64,000 nucleotides of DNA, taken from Microbacterium sufflavum. Its GTDB lineage: Bacteria; Actinomycetota; Actinomycetes; Actinomycetales; Microbacteriaceae. Below the pieces are notes generated by a model that saw nothing but the letters and a program-made list of their open reading frames with translations, did not search any database and was not told the DNA's origin. Position numbers and translations under genes: made by a program. Position 1 is the stretch's first letter, and each line of letters starts with the position of its first letter. Shown here piece after piece: positions 25,247 to 34,122 of the stretch. The DNA lies in NCBI RefSeq assembly GCF_023091155.1, contig NZ_JAHWXK010000001.1, positions 1,240,001 to 1,304,000 of the forward strand. The letters are read 5' to 3'.

Positions 25247-26782
25247 ATGTCGCGTCGTCGCGTCCTTCTCGGCGGAGCAGCGCTGCTCACCGCCGCGCTG
25301 ATCACCGCTGGCTGCAGCACCTCATCCACCCCCGACGGCTCCGCCCAGGACGGCGGCACGCTCACCGTGGCCGCGGCCCAGGGCATCCCGCAGCTCAACC
25401 CGGCCATCCGCACCTTCGCGTGGGAGGAGGTGCTGTTCCCGCTGCTCTGGAACGGCCTCACCACCACCGACGAGTCCGGCGAGATCGTCGGCGACCTCGC
25501 CGAGAGCTGGGAGACCTCGGACGACCAGAAGACGTGGACGTTCACGCTCCGCGACGGCGTCACGTTCTCCAACGGCGACCCGTTCACCGCGGAAGACGCC
25601 GTGGCCTCGTTCGAGTACTACCTCGACCCCGAGACCGCCACGCAGGAGAAGAACAAGATCGACATGGTGACCGACGTCACCGCCCCCGACGACAAGACCG
25701 TCGTCATCACGCTCTCCGAGCCGATCGCCACGTTCGACGCCGGCATCGTGTGGGTCAAGATGCTCGACGTCGACGCGCTCGACACCATCGACAAGGAGCC
25801 CATCGGCACCGGTCCCTACATCGTCGACGCCTTCACACCCGACGACAGCCTCACACTCGTGCCCAACCCCGAGTACTTCGGCGACGCCTCCGCGCTCGAC
25901 GAGATCAGGATCGTGAAGGCCGCCGAGTCCACGGCTGCCGTGACCGGACTGCGCTCGGGCGACATCGACGTGCTGTGGTCGGTGCCGCAGGGCGACGTCG
26001 AGGGCCTGGAGGCCGGCGGCGACATCGCGCTCGTGAAGCCGGAGAACCCGAGCCAGTGGCCGTCGTGGGAGGTCGACACCACCTCCCCGCCGTTCAACGA
26101 CGTGCGTGCGCGGCAGGCCCTCGCATACGCGATCGACCGCGAGGCGATCCTCGACGCCGCGTACTACGGCCAGGGCACGGTCTCCCCGACCAACAACGCC
26201 CTCGGCGAGGTGAACCCCTGGTACGGCGGCGACCTGACCGACTACTCCTACGACCTCGACAAGGCCAAGGAGCTGTTCGCCGAGGCCGGCGTGACCGAGG
26301 GCAGCACCCTCACCTGGTGGGGCGTCGCCGGACAGTACCCGGAGTGGAACACCAGCGGCGAGATCCTGCAGGCCAGCCTCAAGGAGATCGGCATCACCCT
26401 GAAGATCGACAACAACGACGTCGGCACCTGGGTCGACTCGTTCTACCCGGCGGGCAAGAGCTTCCCCGGCTACATCGTGCCGAACTTCCAGTCCACGCCG
26501 CCCGAGCCCGCCTACTCGCTGAATTTCTATCTGGAGGGCCGCTGCGAGTGCAACTGGGTCGACCCGGAGTTCCAGTCGGCCTTCGCCGCCGCCGTCGCCG
26601 AGCCCGACCAGGCCGCGCGTGCCGAGAAGTGGGGCACCGTGCAGACGATCATCAACCAGCAGGTGCCGCTGATCGTGCCGCTGCAGTCCACCGTGGTCAC
26701 CGCGACCAGCACGAAGGTCGACGGCGTGTGGGTCGAGGGCGGCGGGCAGCTGCACCTCGAGAACGCGCAGCTGAAGGGCTGA
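25247..26782 (+). CDS. ABC transporter substrate-binding lipoprotein (oligopeptide/family 5)
   Basis: A 511-residue family-5 solute-binding protein. The lipoprotein signal contains RRR and an ITAGC lipobox (Cys23). The mature domain shows the family-5 hallmarks LAESWETSDDQKTWTFTLRDGVTFSNGDPFTAEDAV, NDVRARQALAYAIDREAI and the C-terminal region with VPLIVPLQS. Such proteins bind peptides but in many loci also bind oligosaccharides or opines. The setting beside a beta-helix enzyme and sugar-acid genes argues for an oligosaccharide here, which is inferred. The ATG at 25247 follows TGGAGG. It leads a five-gene operon under operator site 3. Confidence 0.9.
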   Translation: MSRRRVLLGGAALLTAALITAGCSTSSTPDGSAQDGGTLTVAAAQGIPQLNPAIRTFAWEEVLFPLLWNGLTTTDESGEIVGDLAESWETSDDQKTWTFTLRDGVTFSNGDPFTAEDAVASFEYYLDPETATQEKNKIDMVTDVTAPDDKTVVITLSEPIATFDAGIVWVKMLDVDALDTIDKEPIGTGPYIVDAFTPDDSLTLVPNPEYFGDASALDEIRIVKAAESTAAVTGLRSGDIDVLWSVPQGDVEGLEAGGDIALVKPENPSQWPSWEVDTTSPPFNDVRARQALAYAIDREAILDAAYYGQGTVSPTNNALGEVNPWYGGDLTDYSYDLDKAKELFAEAGVTEGSTLTWWGVAGQYPEWNTSGEILQASLKEIGITLKIDNNDVGTWVDSFYPAGKSFPGYIVPNFQSTPPEPAYSLNFYLEGRCECNWVDPEFQSAFAAAVAEPDQAARAEKWGTVQTIINQQVPLIVPLQSTVVTATSTKVDGVWVEGGGQLHLENAQLKG

Positions 26783-26783
26783 C

Positions 26784-27746
26784 GTGCTCCTCTCCGTCCT
26801 GCGGCGGGTGGCGATCAGCATCGCGATGCTGATCGCCACCTCGCTCCTCGTGTTCGTGGTGCTCCGGCTGCTGCCGGGCGACCCCGTGATCACCCGTCTC
26901 GGCTCGACGCCGGGCGTGGACGCCGAGATGCTCCAGCGTCTGCGCGAGGAGGCCGGGCTCGACGCCCCGGTCATCGAGCAGTACCTGCGCTGGATCGGCG
27001 GCGTCGTCACGGGCGACTTCGGACAGTCGTACTTCAACCAGTTCTCGGTGACCGAGCTCATCGCGCAGCGCCTGCCCGCCACGCTCGAGCTCACGCTGAT
27101 CGGCATCCTGCTGGCCGTGCTCATCGCGACCCCGGCCGCCGTGATCGCCTCGCTGCGCCCGCTCGGCGTGGTCGACCGCGTGCTCACGGCCATCTCCACC
27201 GCGGGCATGGCGCTGCCGCAGTTCCTCATCGGCATCGTGCTGATCGTGGTGTTCGCCGTGCAGCTGAAGTGGCTGCCCGCCCGCGGCTACACGCCGTTCG
27301 CGGACGACCCGGCCGACAACCTCGTGCGCATGATCCTGCCCGCCCTCACCCTCGCCTTCGCCGCCGCGCCGCTGCTGATGCGGTTCCTGCGGGCGTCGAT
27401 GGTCGAGGTGCTCGACGCCCCCTACATCCGCACCGCCCGCGGCAAGGGGCAGTCGGCGAGCGGGGTGGTCCTCGGGCACGCGCTGCGCAACGCCCTGATC
27501 CCGGGGCTCACCATGCTCGGCCTCATCGTCGGATACACGCTCGGCGGTGTCGTGATCGTGGAGTACGTGTTCGGTGTTCCCGGGCTCGGCTCGCTGGCGA
27601 TCGACGCCGTGTTCAAGCGCGACTACGCGGTGCTGCAGTCGGTGGTGCTGCTGATCTCCGCCATGTTCATCCTCACGACGCTGGTGGTCGACCTGCTCTA
27701 CGGCGTGCTCGACCCGCGTCTTCGTGCAAGGAGCAGCCGTGGCTGA
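26784..27746 (+). CDS. Opp/Dpp-type ABC transporter permease (DppB-like)
   Basis: A 320-residue permease with six membrane helices. It has the N-terminal signature LLVFVVLRLLPGDPV, the EAA-like loop ASMVEVLDAPYIRTARGKGQS, and the GVVIVEYVFGVPGLGSLAIDAVFKRDY block that is highly conserved in DppB/OppB. The GTG at 26784 is one base after the binding-protein stop. Its 3' end overlaps the next permease gene by 8 bp. Confidence 0.92.
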   Translation: MLLSVLRRVAISIAMLIATSLLVFVVLRLLPGDPVITRLGSTPGVDAEMLQRLREEAGLDAPVIEQYLRWIGGVVTGDFGQSYFNQFSVTELIAQRLPATLELTLIGILLAVLIATPAAVIASLRPLGVVDRVLTAISTAGMALPQFLIGIVLIVVFAVQLKWLPARGYTPFADDPADNLVRMILPALTLAFAAAPLLMRFLRASMVEVLDAPYIRTARGKGQSASGVVLGHALRNALIPGLTMLGLIVGYTLGGVVIVEYVFGVPGLGSLAIDAVFKRDYAVLQSVVLLISAMFILTTLVVDLLYGVLDPRLRARSSRG

Positions 27747-28587
27747 CACCCTCACCCTCGCCCTGCGCTCGACCCGTCCGCGCCGCCGGCTCGCCGTCGC
27801 CTCGTGGATCCCCCTCGCGCTGCTCGCCCTGATCGTGCTGGCCTGCGTGCTCGCGCCCGTCATCGCGCCGTTCGACCCCGCGGCCCAGTCGCCCGACCGC
27901 TTCGCCGCGCCCTCGGCCGTGCACCTGTTCGGCACCGACGAGCTCGGCCGCGACCTGTTCAGCCGCGTGCTGTACGGCGGACAGCTCACCGTGTTCATCG
28001 CCGCCGGTGCCACGCTCGTGGCGATGGTGCTCGGCATCGCCTGGGGCATGGCCGCCGCGTTTGCCCGCGGCTGGGCCGACGAGCTGCTCATGCGCCTGGC
28101 CGACACCGTGATGGCGATCCCGCAGATCCTGTTCGCGCTGGTGTTCATCTCGGCGTTCGGCGCCGACCCCGTGAAGCTCGCCGTCATCATCGGCATCCTG
28201 CTCACCCCCACGACCGCGCGGCTGGTGCGGTCGTCGGTGCTGAGCGAGCTGCAGGAGGACTACTTCACCGCGGCCGTGGCCTTCGGCTCGAAGCGCAGCC
28301 GCCTGCTGTTCGCGGAGGTGCTGCCCAACGCCAAGGGACCGATCGTGGTGCAGGCCGCGATCAACGCCGCGAACGCGATCCTGCTGGAGGCGTCGATGAG
28401 CTTCGTCGGGCTCGGCATCGCGCCGCCCGAGGCCACCTGGGGCACCCTCGTGCAGCAGGGCTACCAGAAGATGTACCAGTCGATCGGGTACGTGCTGTTC
28501 CCCGCGCTGTTCATCTTCGTGACCATCTGGCTGCTCAACGTGCTCGCCGACCAGTTCGGCGGCGACCGGAAGGGGAAGGGCCGATGA
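27739..28587 (+). CDS. Opp/Dpp-type ABC transporter permease (DppC-like)
   Basis: A 282-residue permease. It has an N-terminal Arg-rich tail, helix 1 (about residues 21-44), then the conserved LFGTDELGRDLFSRVLYGG and the EAA loop SSVLSELQEDYFTAAVAFGSKRSRL. The C-terminal SMSFVGLGIAPPEATWG is diagnostic of DppC/OppC. The GTG at 27739 is chosen because AAGGAG lies five bases before it. The frame at 27724 would add five residues without a site. It forms the membrane channel with the DppB-like partner. Confidence 0.92.
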   Translation: MADTLTLALRSTRPRRRLAVASWIPLALLALIVLACVLAPVIAPFDPAAQSPDRFAAPSAVHLFGTDELGRDLFSRVLYGGQLTVFIAAGATLVAMVLGIAWGMAAAFARGWADELLMRLADTVMAIPQILFALVFISAFGADPVKLAVIIGILLTPTTARLVRSSVLSELQEDYFTAAVAFGSKRSRLLFAEVLPNAKGPIVVQAAINAANAILLEASMSFVGLGIAPPEATWGTLVQQGYQKMYQSIGYVLFPALFIFVTIWLLNVLADQFGGDRKGKGR

Positions 28588-30407
28588 CCGACGCCGCTCC
28601 CGTCCTGCGGGTGCAGGACCTCACCGTCTCCTACGGCGACGTGACGCCCGTGAAGGGCATCAGCTTCGCGGTGCGCCCCGGCGAGCGGATCGGCCTGGTC
28701 GGCGAGTCCGGCTCCGGCAAGTCGCTCACCGCGCTGTCGATCATGCGCCTCAACGACGGCGCGAAGCTCGGCGGCAGCATCCGGCTGCGCGACCGCGAGC
28801 TGCTGACTCTCCGCACGCGCGAGATGACGAAGGTGCGCGGCGGCGAGATCGCGATGGTCTACCAGGACCCGATGTCATCGCTGAACCCGGTGCGCACCAT
28901 CGGGCACCAGCTCGTCGAGGCGATCCGGCTGCACGAGCGGGTGTCGCGGCAGGCCGCGCGTGCCAGGGCCGTCGAGCTGCTGACCGAGGTCGGCGTGCCG
29001 CTGCCCGAGGAGCGCCTGAGCCAGTACCCGCACGAGTTCTCCGGCGGCATGCGGCAGCGCGTCATGATCGCGATGGCCATGTCGTCGCGGCCCGCGGTGC
29101 TGATCGCCGACGAGCCCACCACCGCCCTCGACGTGACCACGCAGTCGCGCATCATCGACCTGCTCGACCGTCTCGCGGAGGACCACGGCACCGCGGTCGT
29201 GCTCATCACGCACGACCTCGGCGTCGCGGCCGGCTTCTGCGAGCGGATCCACGTGATGCGGCACGGGCGCGTGGTCGAGGAGGGCCCCGTCGACCGGATC
29301 TACGCCGCGCCCGAGCACCCGTACACGCAGGCGCTGCTGGGGGCCGTGGTCGACCTCACGGTGGACGTGCACCAGCCCATCCCGACTGTGGACGCCCTTC
29401 ACCTCGCACCGCCCACCCCGGAACCGCACGGTGCGGGGCCATCCCACCCCCGGTCCGTGAGCGAGGGGGGCTTCGACGAGACGAAGGGCGCCGCCGACAC
29501 GATCAGCGCGGTCGACCGGGCCAGGGAGTCGGGCGACGTGCTGGTCGACGTGCAGGGCGTGACGAAGGTGTTCACGCTGGGCTCCGGACGCCGCGTGACC
29601 GCGGTCGACGACGTGTCGTTCCAGATCCGCCGCGGTGAGACCGTGGGGCTCGTCGGCGAGTCGGGGTCGGGCAAGTCGACCGTGTCGAAGGCGGTGCTCG
29701 CGCTCGGCGGCATCGACGGCGGTGCGGTGGTGTTCGACGGGCAGCGTCCGCACGACCTGCGCGGCGAGGAGCTGCGCAGGCTGCGCCGCCGCATGCAGAT
29801 GGTGTTCCAGGACCCGTTCTCGGCGCTCAACCGCCGGCAGACCGTGGCGCAGATCATCGAGGCGCCGCTGCTCGCCCACGGCATCGGCACCCGGGCGACC
29901 AGGGCCGAGAAGGTGCGCGAGGCGATGCACCGGGTGCGGCTGGACGAGGAGTTCGCGCACCGGCTCCCGCGCTCGATGTCGGGCGGCCAGTGCCAGCGGG
30001 TGTCGATCGCGCGGTCGCTCGTGCTGGAGCCGGAGTTCCTGGTGCTGGACGAGTCGGTGTCGGCGCTCGACGTGTCGATCCAGGCGCAGGTGCTGAACCT
30101 GTTGCGCGACCTGCAGACCGAGCTCGGCCTGACGTACCTCTTCATCAGCCACGACCTCGCCGTGATCCGGTACATGTCGTCGACCGTGGCCGTGATGCAG
30201 CACGGGCGGATCGTGGAGGTCGGCGCGCGCGACGCCCTGTTCGCGAACCCGCAGCACGAGTACACGCGCAGCCTCATGGCCGCGATCCCGGTGGCCGATC
30301 CGGTGCTCGAGCGGCGCCGGCGGGCCGAGGCCGCAGCGCTCTGGCAGGCGCAGGGGGCGGTCACCGCGGTCGTCCCGGCGCCCACCGCCGCGGGAGCGCG
30401 CGGATGA
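28584..30407 (+). CDS. Fused double ATP-binding protein of the Opp/Dpp importer
   Basis: A 607-residue tandem ABC ATPase. The DppD-like half has Walker A GESGSGKS (about residues 40-47), signature FSGGMRQRV (about 151) and Walker B VLIADEPTTALD. The DppF-like half has Walker A GESGSGKST (about 356), signature MSGGQCQRV (about 465) and Walker B FLVLDESVSALD. A linker of about 50 residues rich in Pro, Gly and Asp joins them. Normally DppD and DppF are separate, so the fusion supplies both sites in one chain. The start overlaps the DppC-like stop by 4 bp. With the binding protein and two permeases the importer is complete, unlike the two sugar importers in this window. Confidence 0.93.
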   Translation: MTDAAPVLRVQDLTVSYGDVTPVKGISFAVRPGERIGLVGESGSGKSLTALSIMRLNDGAKLGGSIRLRDRELLTLRTREMTKVRGGEIAMVYQDPMSSLNPVRTIGHQLVEAIRLHERVSRQAARARAVELLTEVGVPLPEERLSQYPHEFSGGMRQRVMIAMAMSSRPAVLIADEPTTALDVTTQSRIIDLLDRLAEDHGTAVVLITHDLGVAAGFCERIHVMRHGRVVEEGPVDRIYAAPEHPYTQALLGAVVDLTVDVHQPIPTVDALHLAPPTPEPHGAGPSHPRSVSEGGFDETKGAADTISAVDRARESGDVLVDVQGVTKVFTLGSGRRVTAVDDVSFQIRRGETVGLVGESGSGKSTVSKAVLALGGIDGGAVVFDGQRPHDLRGEELRRLRRRMQMVFQDPFSALNRRQTVAQIIEAPLLAHGIGTRATRAEKVREAMHRVRLDEEFAHRLPRSMSGGQCQRVSIARSLVLEPEFLVLDESVSALDVSIQAQVLNLLRDLQTELGLTYLFISHDLAVIRYMSSTVAVMQHGRIVEVGARDALFANPQHEYTRSLMAAIPVADPVLERRRRAEAAALWQAQGAVTAVVPAPTAAGARG

Positions 30408-30458
30408 CACCGACGGGACACCACGTCCCGACCCGCCGTCGATAACGAAGGAGTCGTC

Positions 30459-32645
30459 ATGTCCGACACCACCACCGGCACCGAACATGGTGTGCGCTCG
30501 ACGGGGCGTCGCGCCCTGATGACCGGGCTCGGCGCCGTCGCGCTCGGTGCGGCCGGGTCCGTCGTCGGCGCGTCGTCCGCGCAGGCGGCCCCCGTCGCGG
30601 CGGGCTCGAAAGACGTCACGAGGGCGGAGACCGTCGCCGACCTGGCCGGGCTGCGGGCGCGCGAGGGCGAGCTGGCGATCGTCGCCGGGTATCACGCGCC
30701 CGGCGACGCCGGCCTGCTCGTGTACGTGGGGGCCGGTGAGGCCGACACCGCGGTCAACGGCGGCACGGTCGTCGCCGGCAAGCGCCACACGAAGTGGGTG
30801 CTGCTCCACGACGGCACGGTCGACTTCCGGGTCTTCGGCATCACCGGACCCGAGACGGCGGCCGACGACGCGCTCGACGCGCTGGTGAACGACCCCGCCG
30901 TCCGGCGCATCGAGGCCCAGACCGACCTGCTGTTCCAGCGGCGGCACGTCTTCACCCGCTCGCACATCGAGATCGACTTCGGCGGGCACCTGGTCACCAC
31001 GGAGGGGATCGAGCCGAACACCGCCGACAACCCGTTCGGCGCGGTCATGTTCTTCACCGGGGCGGCGGCAGACGTGGTCGTCGAGCACCGGCTGACCGAG
31101 CCGTGGGCGGAGCTGACCGACGCGGTCGCGGTGCCCGACGCCACCCCGTTCGCCGTCGACACCTGGTGGGCGGTGCAGTGCGACGAGGTCGCCGGTGGCG
31201 GGCGGGACGAGCGCGAGCTGCAGCGGTTCGTGCAGGTGACGCAGCAGCTCGACGCCACGCACATCCGCGTCGACTACCTCAACGGGTGGCCGCTCGACAC
31301 CGGTCGCCGGCTCACCTGGCGCCGGATGGAGCCGGTCGTCGGGGTGCGCATCGCGAACATGCGGTTCCTCGGCGCCGGACCGTTCGACGGACCCACCGAC
31401 GGGTCCTTCCCCGATCCGCGCGAGCGCACAGGGTCGCACCCGATCGCCTTCGAGTACGCCGTCCACTGCGACGTCGCCGACGTGCACGCCAGCCGCACCT
31501 GGTGGCCCGTGATCATGCGGCGGTGGAACACCCACTTCACCACCGAGCGCTGCTCGGTCGAGAACCCGCCCACCGTGTTCTACGGCGGCGCGGGGTACCT
31601 CACGCAGCAGATCTACAGCCTCTACGGGCGGGTCGCCGACTGCACGTCGTCGAACGCGCGACACCTGAACGACCTCACCGCGAGCGCGTACTGCATCGTC
31701 GAGAACTGTCACGGCGACGGCGACGACCAGGGCGGCAACCCGTTCACGACGCACGGCCAGTACGAGCACGACCTCACCTTCATCGGCAACTCCGGGCTGA
31801 TGGACATCGCCAACTCCGGGGCGCAGTGGGGCACGGCCGCCAAGCGCATCACGGTGCGCGACCACGTGTGCTCGTGGTTCGTCGCGGGCACGAAGATCAG
31901 CGACCTGACGCTCGAGAACGTGCGGGTGATCGGCCGCTCCACCTTCGACCCGCAGGCGACCATGACCATCAATGCCGACGGGGCCCAGGTGCGCGGCTGC
32001 ACCGCCGGGCTGCTGGCGATCGGGCAGCGGTCGGCGCGGTCCTCGCGGCCGACGACCATCGAGGACTCCACGTTCGCGCTGCCGAAGGACCAGGTGCTCG
32101 TGCAGACGCCCGTCACGGTCCCGGTCAGCTTCGTGCGCTGCACCATCGGCGGCATCGACGGGACCAAGGCCCGTGGTTCGGGACCGGTCGAGTTCGTCGA
32201 CTGCCGGCTGAGCGGCCCGGCCTCCGGCGCGCCGTTCGAGCTCGGCGCGTCGCGGGTCACGATCCGCGGCGGCACCGTGCGCGACGTGCTGCTGTCGGCG
32301 ACCGCCGTACGCGACCAGCTCATCGCCGTGGAGGGCGTGGAGCTCGGCACCGAGCGGGCCGACGTCGCCCTGCTGTCGCGGGCGGCCGGCGACGGCGTCG
32401 TCACCTGGCGTCTGAGCGGGGTGACCTCGACGGTCGCGAACGGTGCGGCGCACGCCGACATCGGCGCGGGCGTGAACCACGCGCGCATCACCGGCTCCCA
32501 GTTCGTCGGGGGACGGTTGCGGCTGGCCGACGGGTTCGCGGAGCCGTCCACGCTGCTCTACAGCGACTCCGTGGAGCGCGGGGTCGAGACGACGGTGCCC
32601 GAGGCCGGGGACCGGGTGCTGATCGCCGACGTGCTGAGCGTGTGA
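30459..32645 (+). CDS. Tat-exported right-handed beta-helix protein (paralogue B)
   Basis: A 728-residue secreted protein with a twin-arginine signal (STGRRALMTGLGA, residues about 14-26) and a SAQAAP cleavage region. It aligns along its whole length with the protein at 17761-19908. Both have the N-terminal GYxAPGDxG and VDFRVFGI module, FxRxHxFTRSxxxxDF, GGAGYLTQQIY, ARHLNDxTASAYCxVENCHGDGDDQG, THGQYEHDLT, GNSGLM and HVCSWFVAxxxIxDLTLE. The conserved acidic, His and Cys positions cluster in the middle of the helix and may form an active or metal site. It follows the Opp ATPase gene by about 50 bp with an AAGGAG site, so it is in or next to that operon. Polysaccharide-degrading activity is inferred only. 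Confidence 0.8.
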   Translation: MSDTTTGTEHGVRSTGRRALMTGLGAVALGAAGSVVGASSAQAAPVAAGSKDVTRAETVADLAGLRAREGELAIVAGYHAPGDAGLLVYVGAGEADTAVNGGTVVAGKRHTKWVLLHDGTVDFRVFGITGPETAADDALDALVNDPAVRRIEAQTDLLFQRRHVFTRSHIEIDFGGHLVTTEGIEPNTADNPFGAVMFFTGAAADVVVEHRLTEPWAELTDAVAVPDATPFAVDTWWAVQCDEVAGGGRDERELQRFVQVTQQLDATHIRVDYLNGWPLDTGRRLTWRRMEPVVGVRIANMRFLGAGPFDGPTDGSFPDPRERTGSHPIAFEYAVHCDVADVHASRTWWPVIMRRWNTHFTTERCSVENPPTVFYGGAGYLTQQIYSLYGRVADCTSSNARHLNDLTASAYCIVENCHGDGDDQGGNPFTTHGQYEHDLTFIGNSGLMDIANSGAQWGTAAKRITVRDHVCSWFVAGTKISDLTLENVRVIGRSTFDPQATMTINADGAQVRGCTAGLLAIGQRSARSSRPTTIEDSTFALPKDQVLVQTPVTVPVSFVRCTIGGIDGTKARGSGPVEFVDCRLSGPASGAPFELGASRVTIRGGTVRDVLLSATAVRDQLIAVEGVELGTERADVALLSRAAGDGVVTWRLSGVTSTVANGAAHADIGAGVNHARITGSQFVGGRLRLADGFAEPSTLLYSDSVERGVETTVPEAGDRVLIADVLSV

Positions 32646-32680
32646 GCGACGGCCATGATGGACGACAGGGAGGACCTGGA

Positions 32681-34072
32681 GTGAACGACACGGCAGCTGC
32701 CACGCGCCTCGGCGACCGCATCCGCGTTCCGCGCACGCGCGCCCGCATCGGTGTGGCCCGGCGCGACATCACGCCCCCGGTGGGCATCCGCGCCAAGAAC
32801 TGGGGTCCCGCCGACTGGGAGCGCTCCGAGGGGGCGCATCGCCCGTTCGAGCTGACCGCGCTCGCGGTGATCGGGGCCGACGAGCGCCCCCGCGTGCTGC
32901 TCGCGGTCGATGGCACCTGGTGGCGCCGGGTCGCCGACGAGCAGGGGGTGCGCGGCGCGATCCTTGACGGTCTCGGCCTGGAACCCGACCAGCTCATGCT
33001 GTCGCTGTCGCACACGCACGCCGGCGCGGTGCTGTGCGCCGCCGACGCGCACCTGCCAGGGGGCGAGCTCATCCCCGGCTACCTGGAGGCGCTGTCCGCC
33101 GCCGGGGTCGCGGCCGGACGGGAAGCGCTCGACGGCGCCCGCCCCGGACTGATCGAGTGGACCACGGGCACCTGCACCCTCGCCGCGGAACGGGAGCTCG
33201 ACCTCGACGGACGGGCGCTCGTGGGCTACAACCCGCAGGGCACCGCCGACGACACCGTGACCATCGGTCGCATCAGCGTCGACGGCCGGGTGCGGGCGAC
33301 CCTGGTGAACTACGCCTGCCACCCGACCACGCTCGCCTGGCAGAGCCGCGAGGTGTCGCCGGACTACGTCGGGGCGATGCGCGAGATCGTCGAGACCGCG
33401 ACCGGTGAGCCGTGCCTGTTCGTGCAGGGGGCATCGGGCGAGCTGGCCCCGCGCGAGCAGTACACGGGAGACGTGACCGTGGCCGACCGGCACGGACGCT
33501 CGCTCGGACACGCGGTCCTCGCCGCGCTCGACGCCCTGCCGCTGCCCGGTGAGGAGCTGACGCTGGACGGTGTGGTCGAGTCGGGGGCGCCGCTCGCGAT
33601 CTGGGCGGGGCGGCCGGTCGACGGCGGAGACGGGGCGCGCGGGGTCGTGGCGGCCGTCGAGCTCCCCCTGCGCGACCTGCCGACGCTCGACCAGCTGGCG
33701 GAGGAGTGGAAGGACATCGACCCCCGCTCCCGCGACGAGCGTCTGGGCCGGGCGCGGAACCTGCGCGACGGCTACATCGACGGGCCCACCGTGCAGCACC
33801 CGGTGTGGGCGTGGCGCTGGGGCGACGCGGTGATCGTGGGGCATCCCGGCGAGGCGTACTCCCGGTTGCAGACGACGCTGCGGGCACGGTTCCCCGCGAC
33901 CCCCATCGTGGTGATGAACCTGACGAACGGCCCGGGCTTCGTCTACCTCCCGACGCGCGAGGCCTACGACCGCGGCGCCTACCAGGCCTGGCAGACCCCC
34001 CTGGCCGCCGGGGCCCTGGAGCTGCTCGAGGCGCACGCGGTGACCCTCGTCGCGAGCCTGCTCGACGACTGA
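32681..34072 (+). CDS. Neutral/alkaline ceramidase-like hydrolase
   Basis: A 463-residue protein related to the N-terminal domain of neutral/alkaline non-lysosomal ceramidases and similar uncharacterised metallohydrolases. The opening RARIGVARRDITPPVGIR, then LSLSHTHAGAVL (metal His pair) and LVNYACHPTTLAW, are the expected signatures, and the C-terminal block VVMNLTNGPGFVYLP also fits. True ceramidases are longer (over 650 residues) and secreted. This one lacks a signal peptide and an immunoglobulin-like C-terminal domain, so a small amide or ester substrate in the cytoplasm is more likely. The GTG at 32681 follows GGAGGACC. It is the last gene of the Opp/beta-helix operon. Confidence 0.75.
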   Translation: MNDTAAATRLGDRIRVPRTRARIGVARRDITPPVGIRAKNWGPADWERSEGAHRPFELTALAVIGADERPRVLLAVDGTWWRRVADEQGVRGAILDGLGLEPDQLMLSLSHTHAGAVLCAADAHLPGGELIPGYLEALSAAGVAAGREALDGARPGLIEWTTGTCTLAAERELDLDGRALVGYNPQGTADDTVTIGRISVDGRVRATLVNYACHPTTLAWQSREVSPDYVGAMREIVETATGEPCLFVQGASGELAPREQYTGDVTVADRHGRSLGHAVLAALDALPLPGEELTLDGVVESGAPLAIWAGRPVDGGDGARGVVAAVELPLRDLPTLDQLAEEWKDIDPRSRDERLGRARNLRDGYIDGPTVQHPVWAWRWGDAVIVGHPGEAYSRLQTTLRARFPATPIVVMNLTNGPGFVYLPTREAYDRGAYQAWQTPLAAGALELLEAHAVTLVASLLDD

Positions 34073-34088
34073 CCTGCGGCCGCTACAC

Positions 34089-34100
34089 TTGCTATAGCAA
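34089..34100. promoter_or_regulatory. GntR operator candidate (site 4, SDR/enolase operon)
   Basis: TTGCTATAGCAA is a perfect 12-bp palindrome located 23 bp before the SDR start, between a TACACT motif and an AGAGGAGAG ribosome-binding site. Confidence 0.7.
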
Positions 34101-34122
34101 ATCCCCGTCGTAGAGGAGAGAC

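Noticed and set aside
28875..32480. 1201-codon minus-strand frame across the ATPase and beta-helix genes
   Set aside because: The sequence is Arg/His/Gly-rich without motif and lies over two well-supported plus-strand genes.
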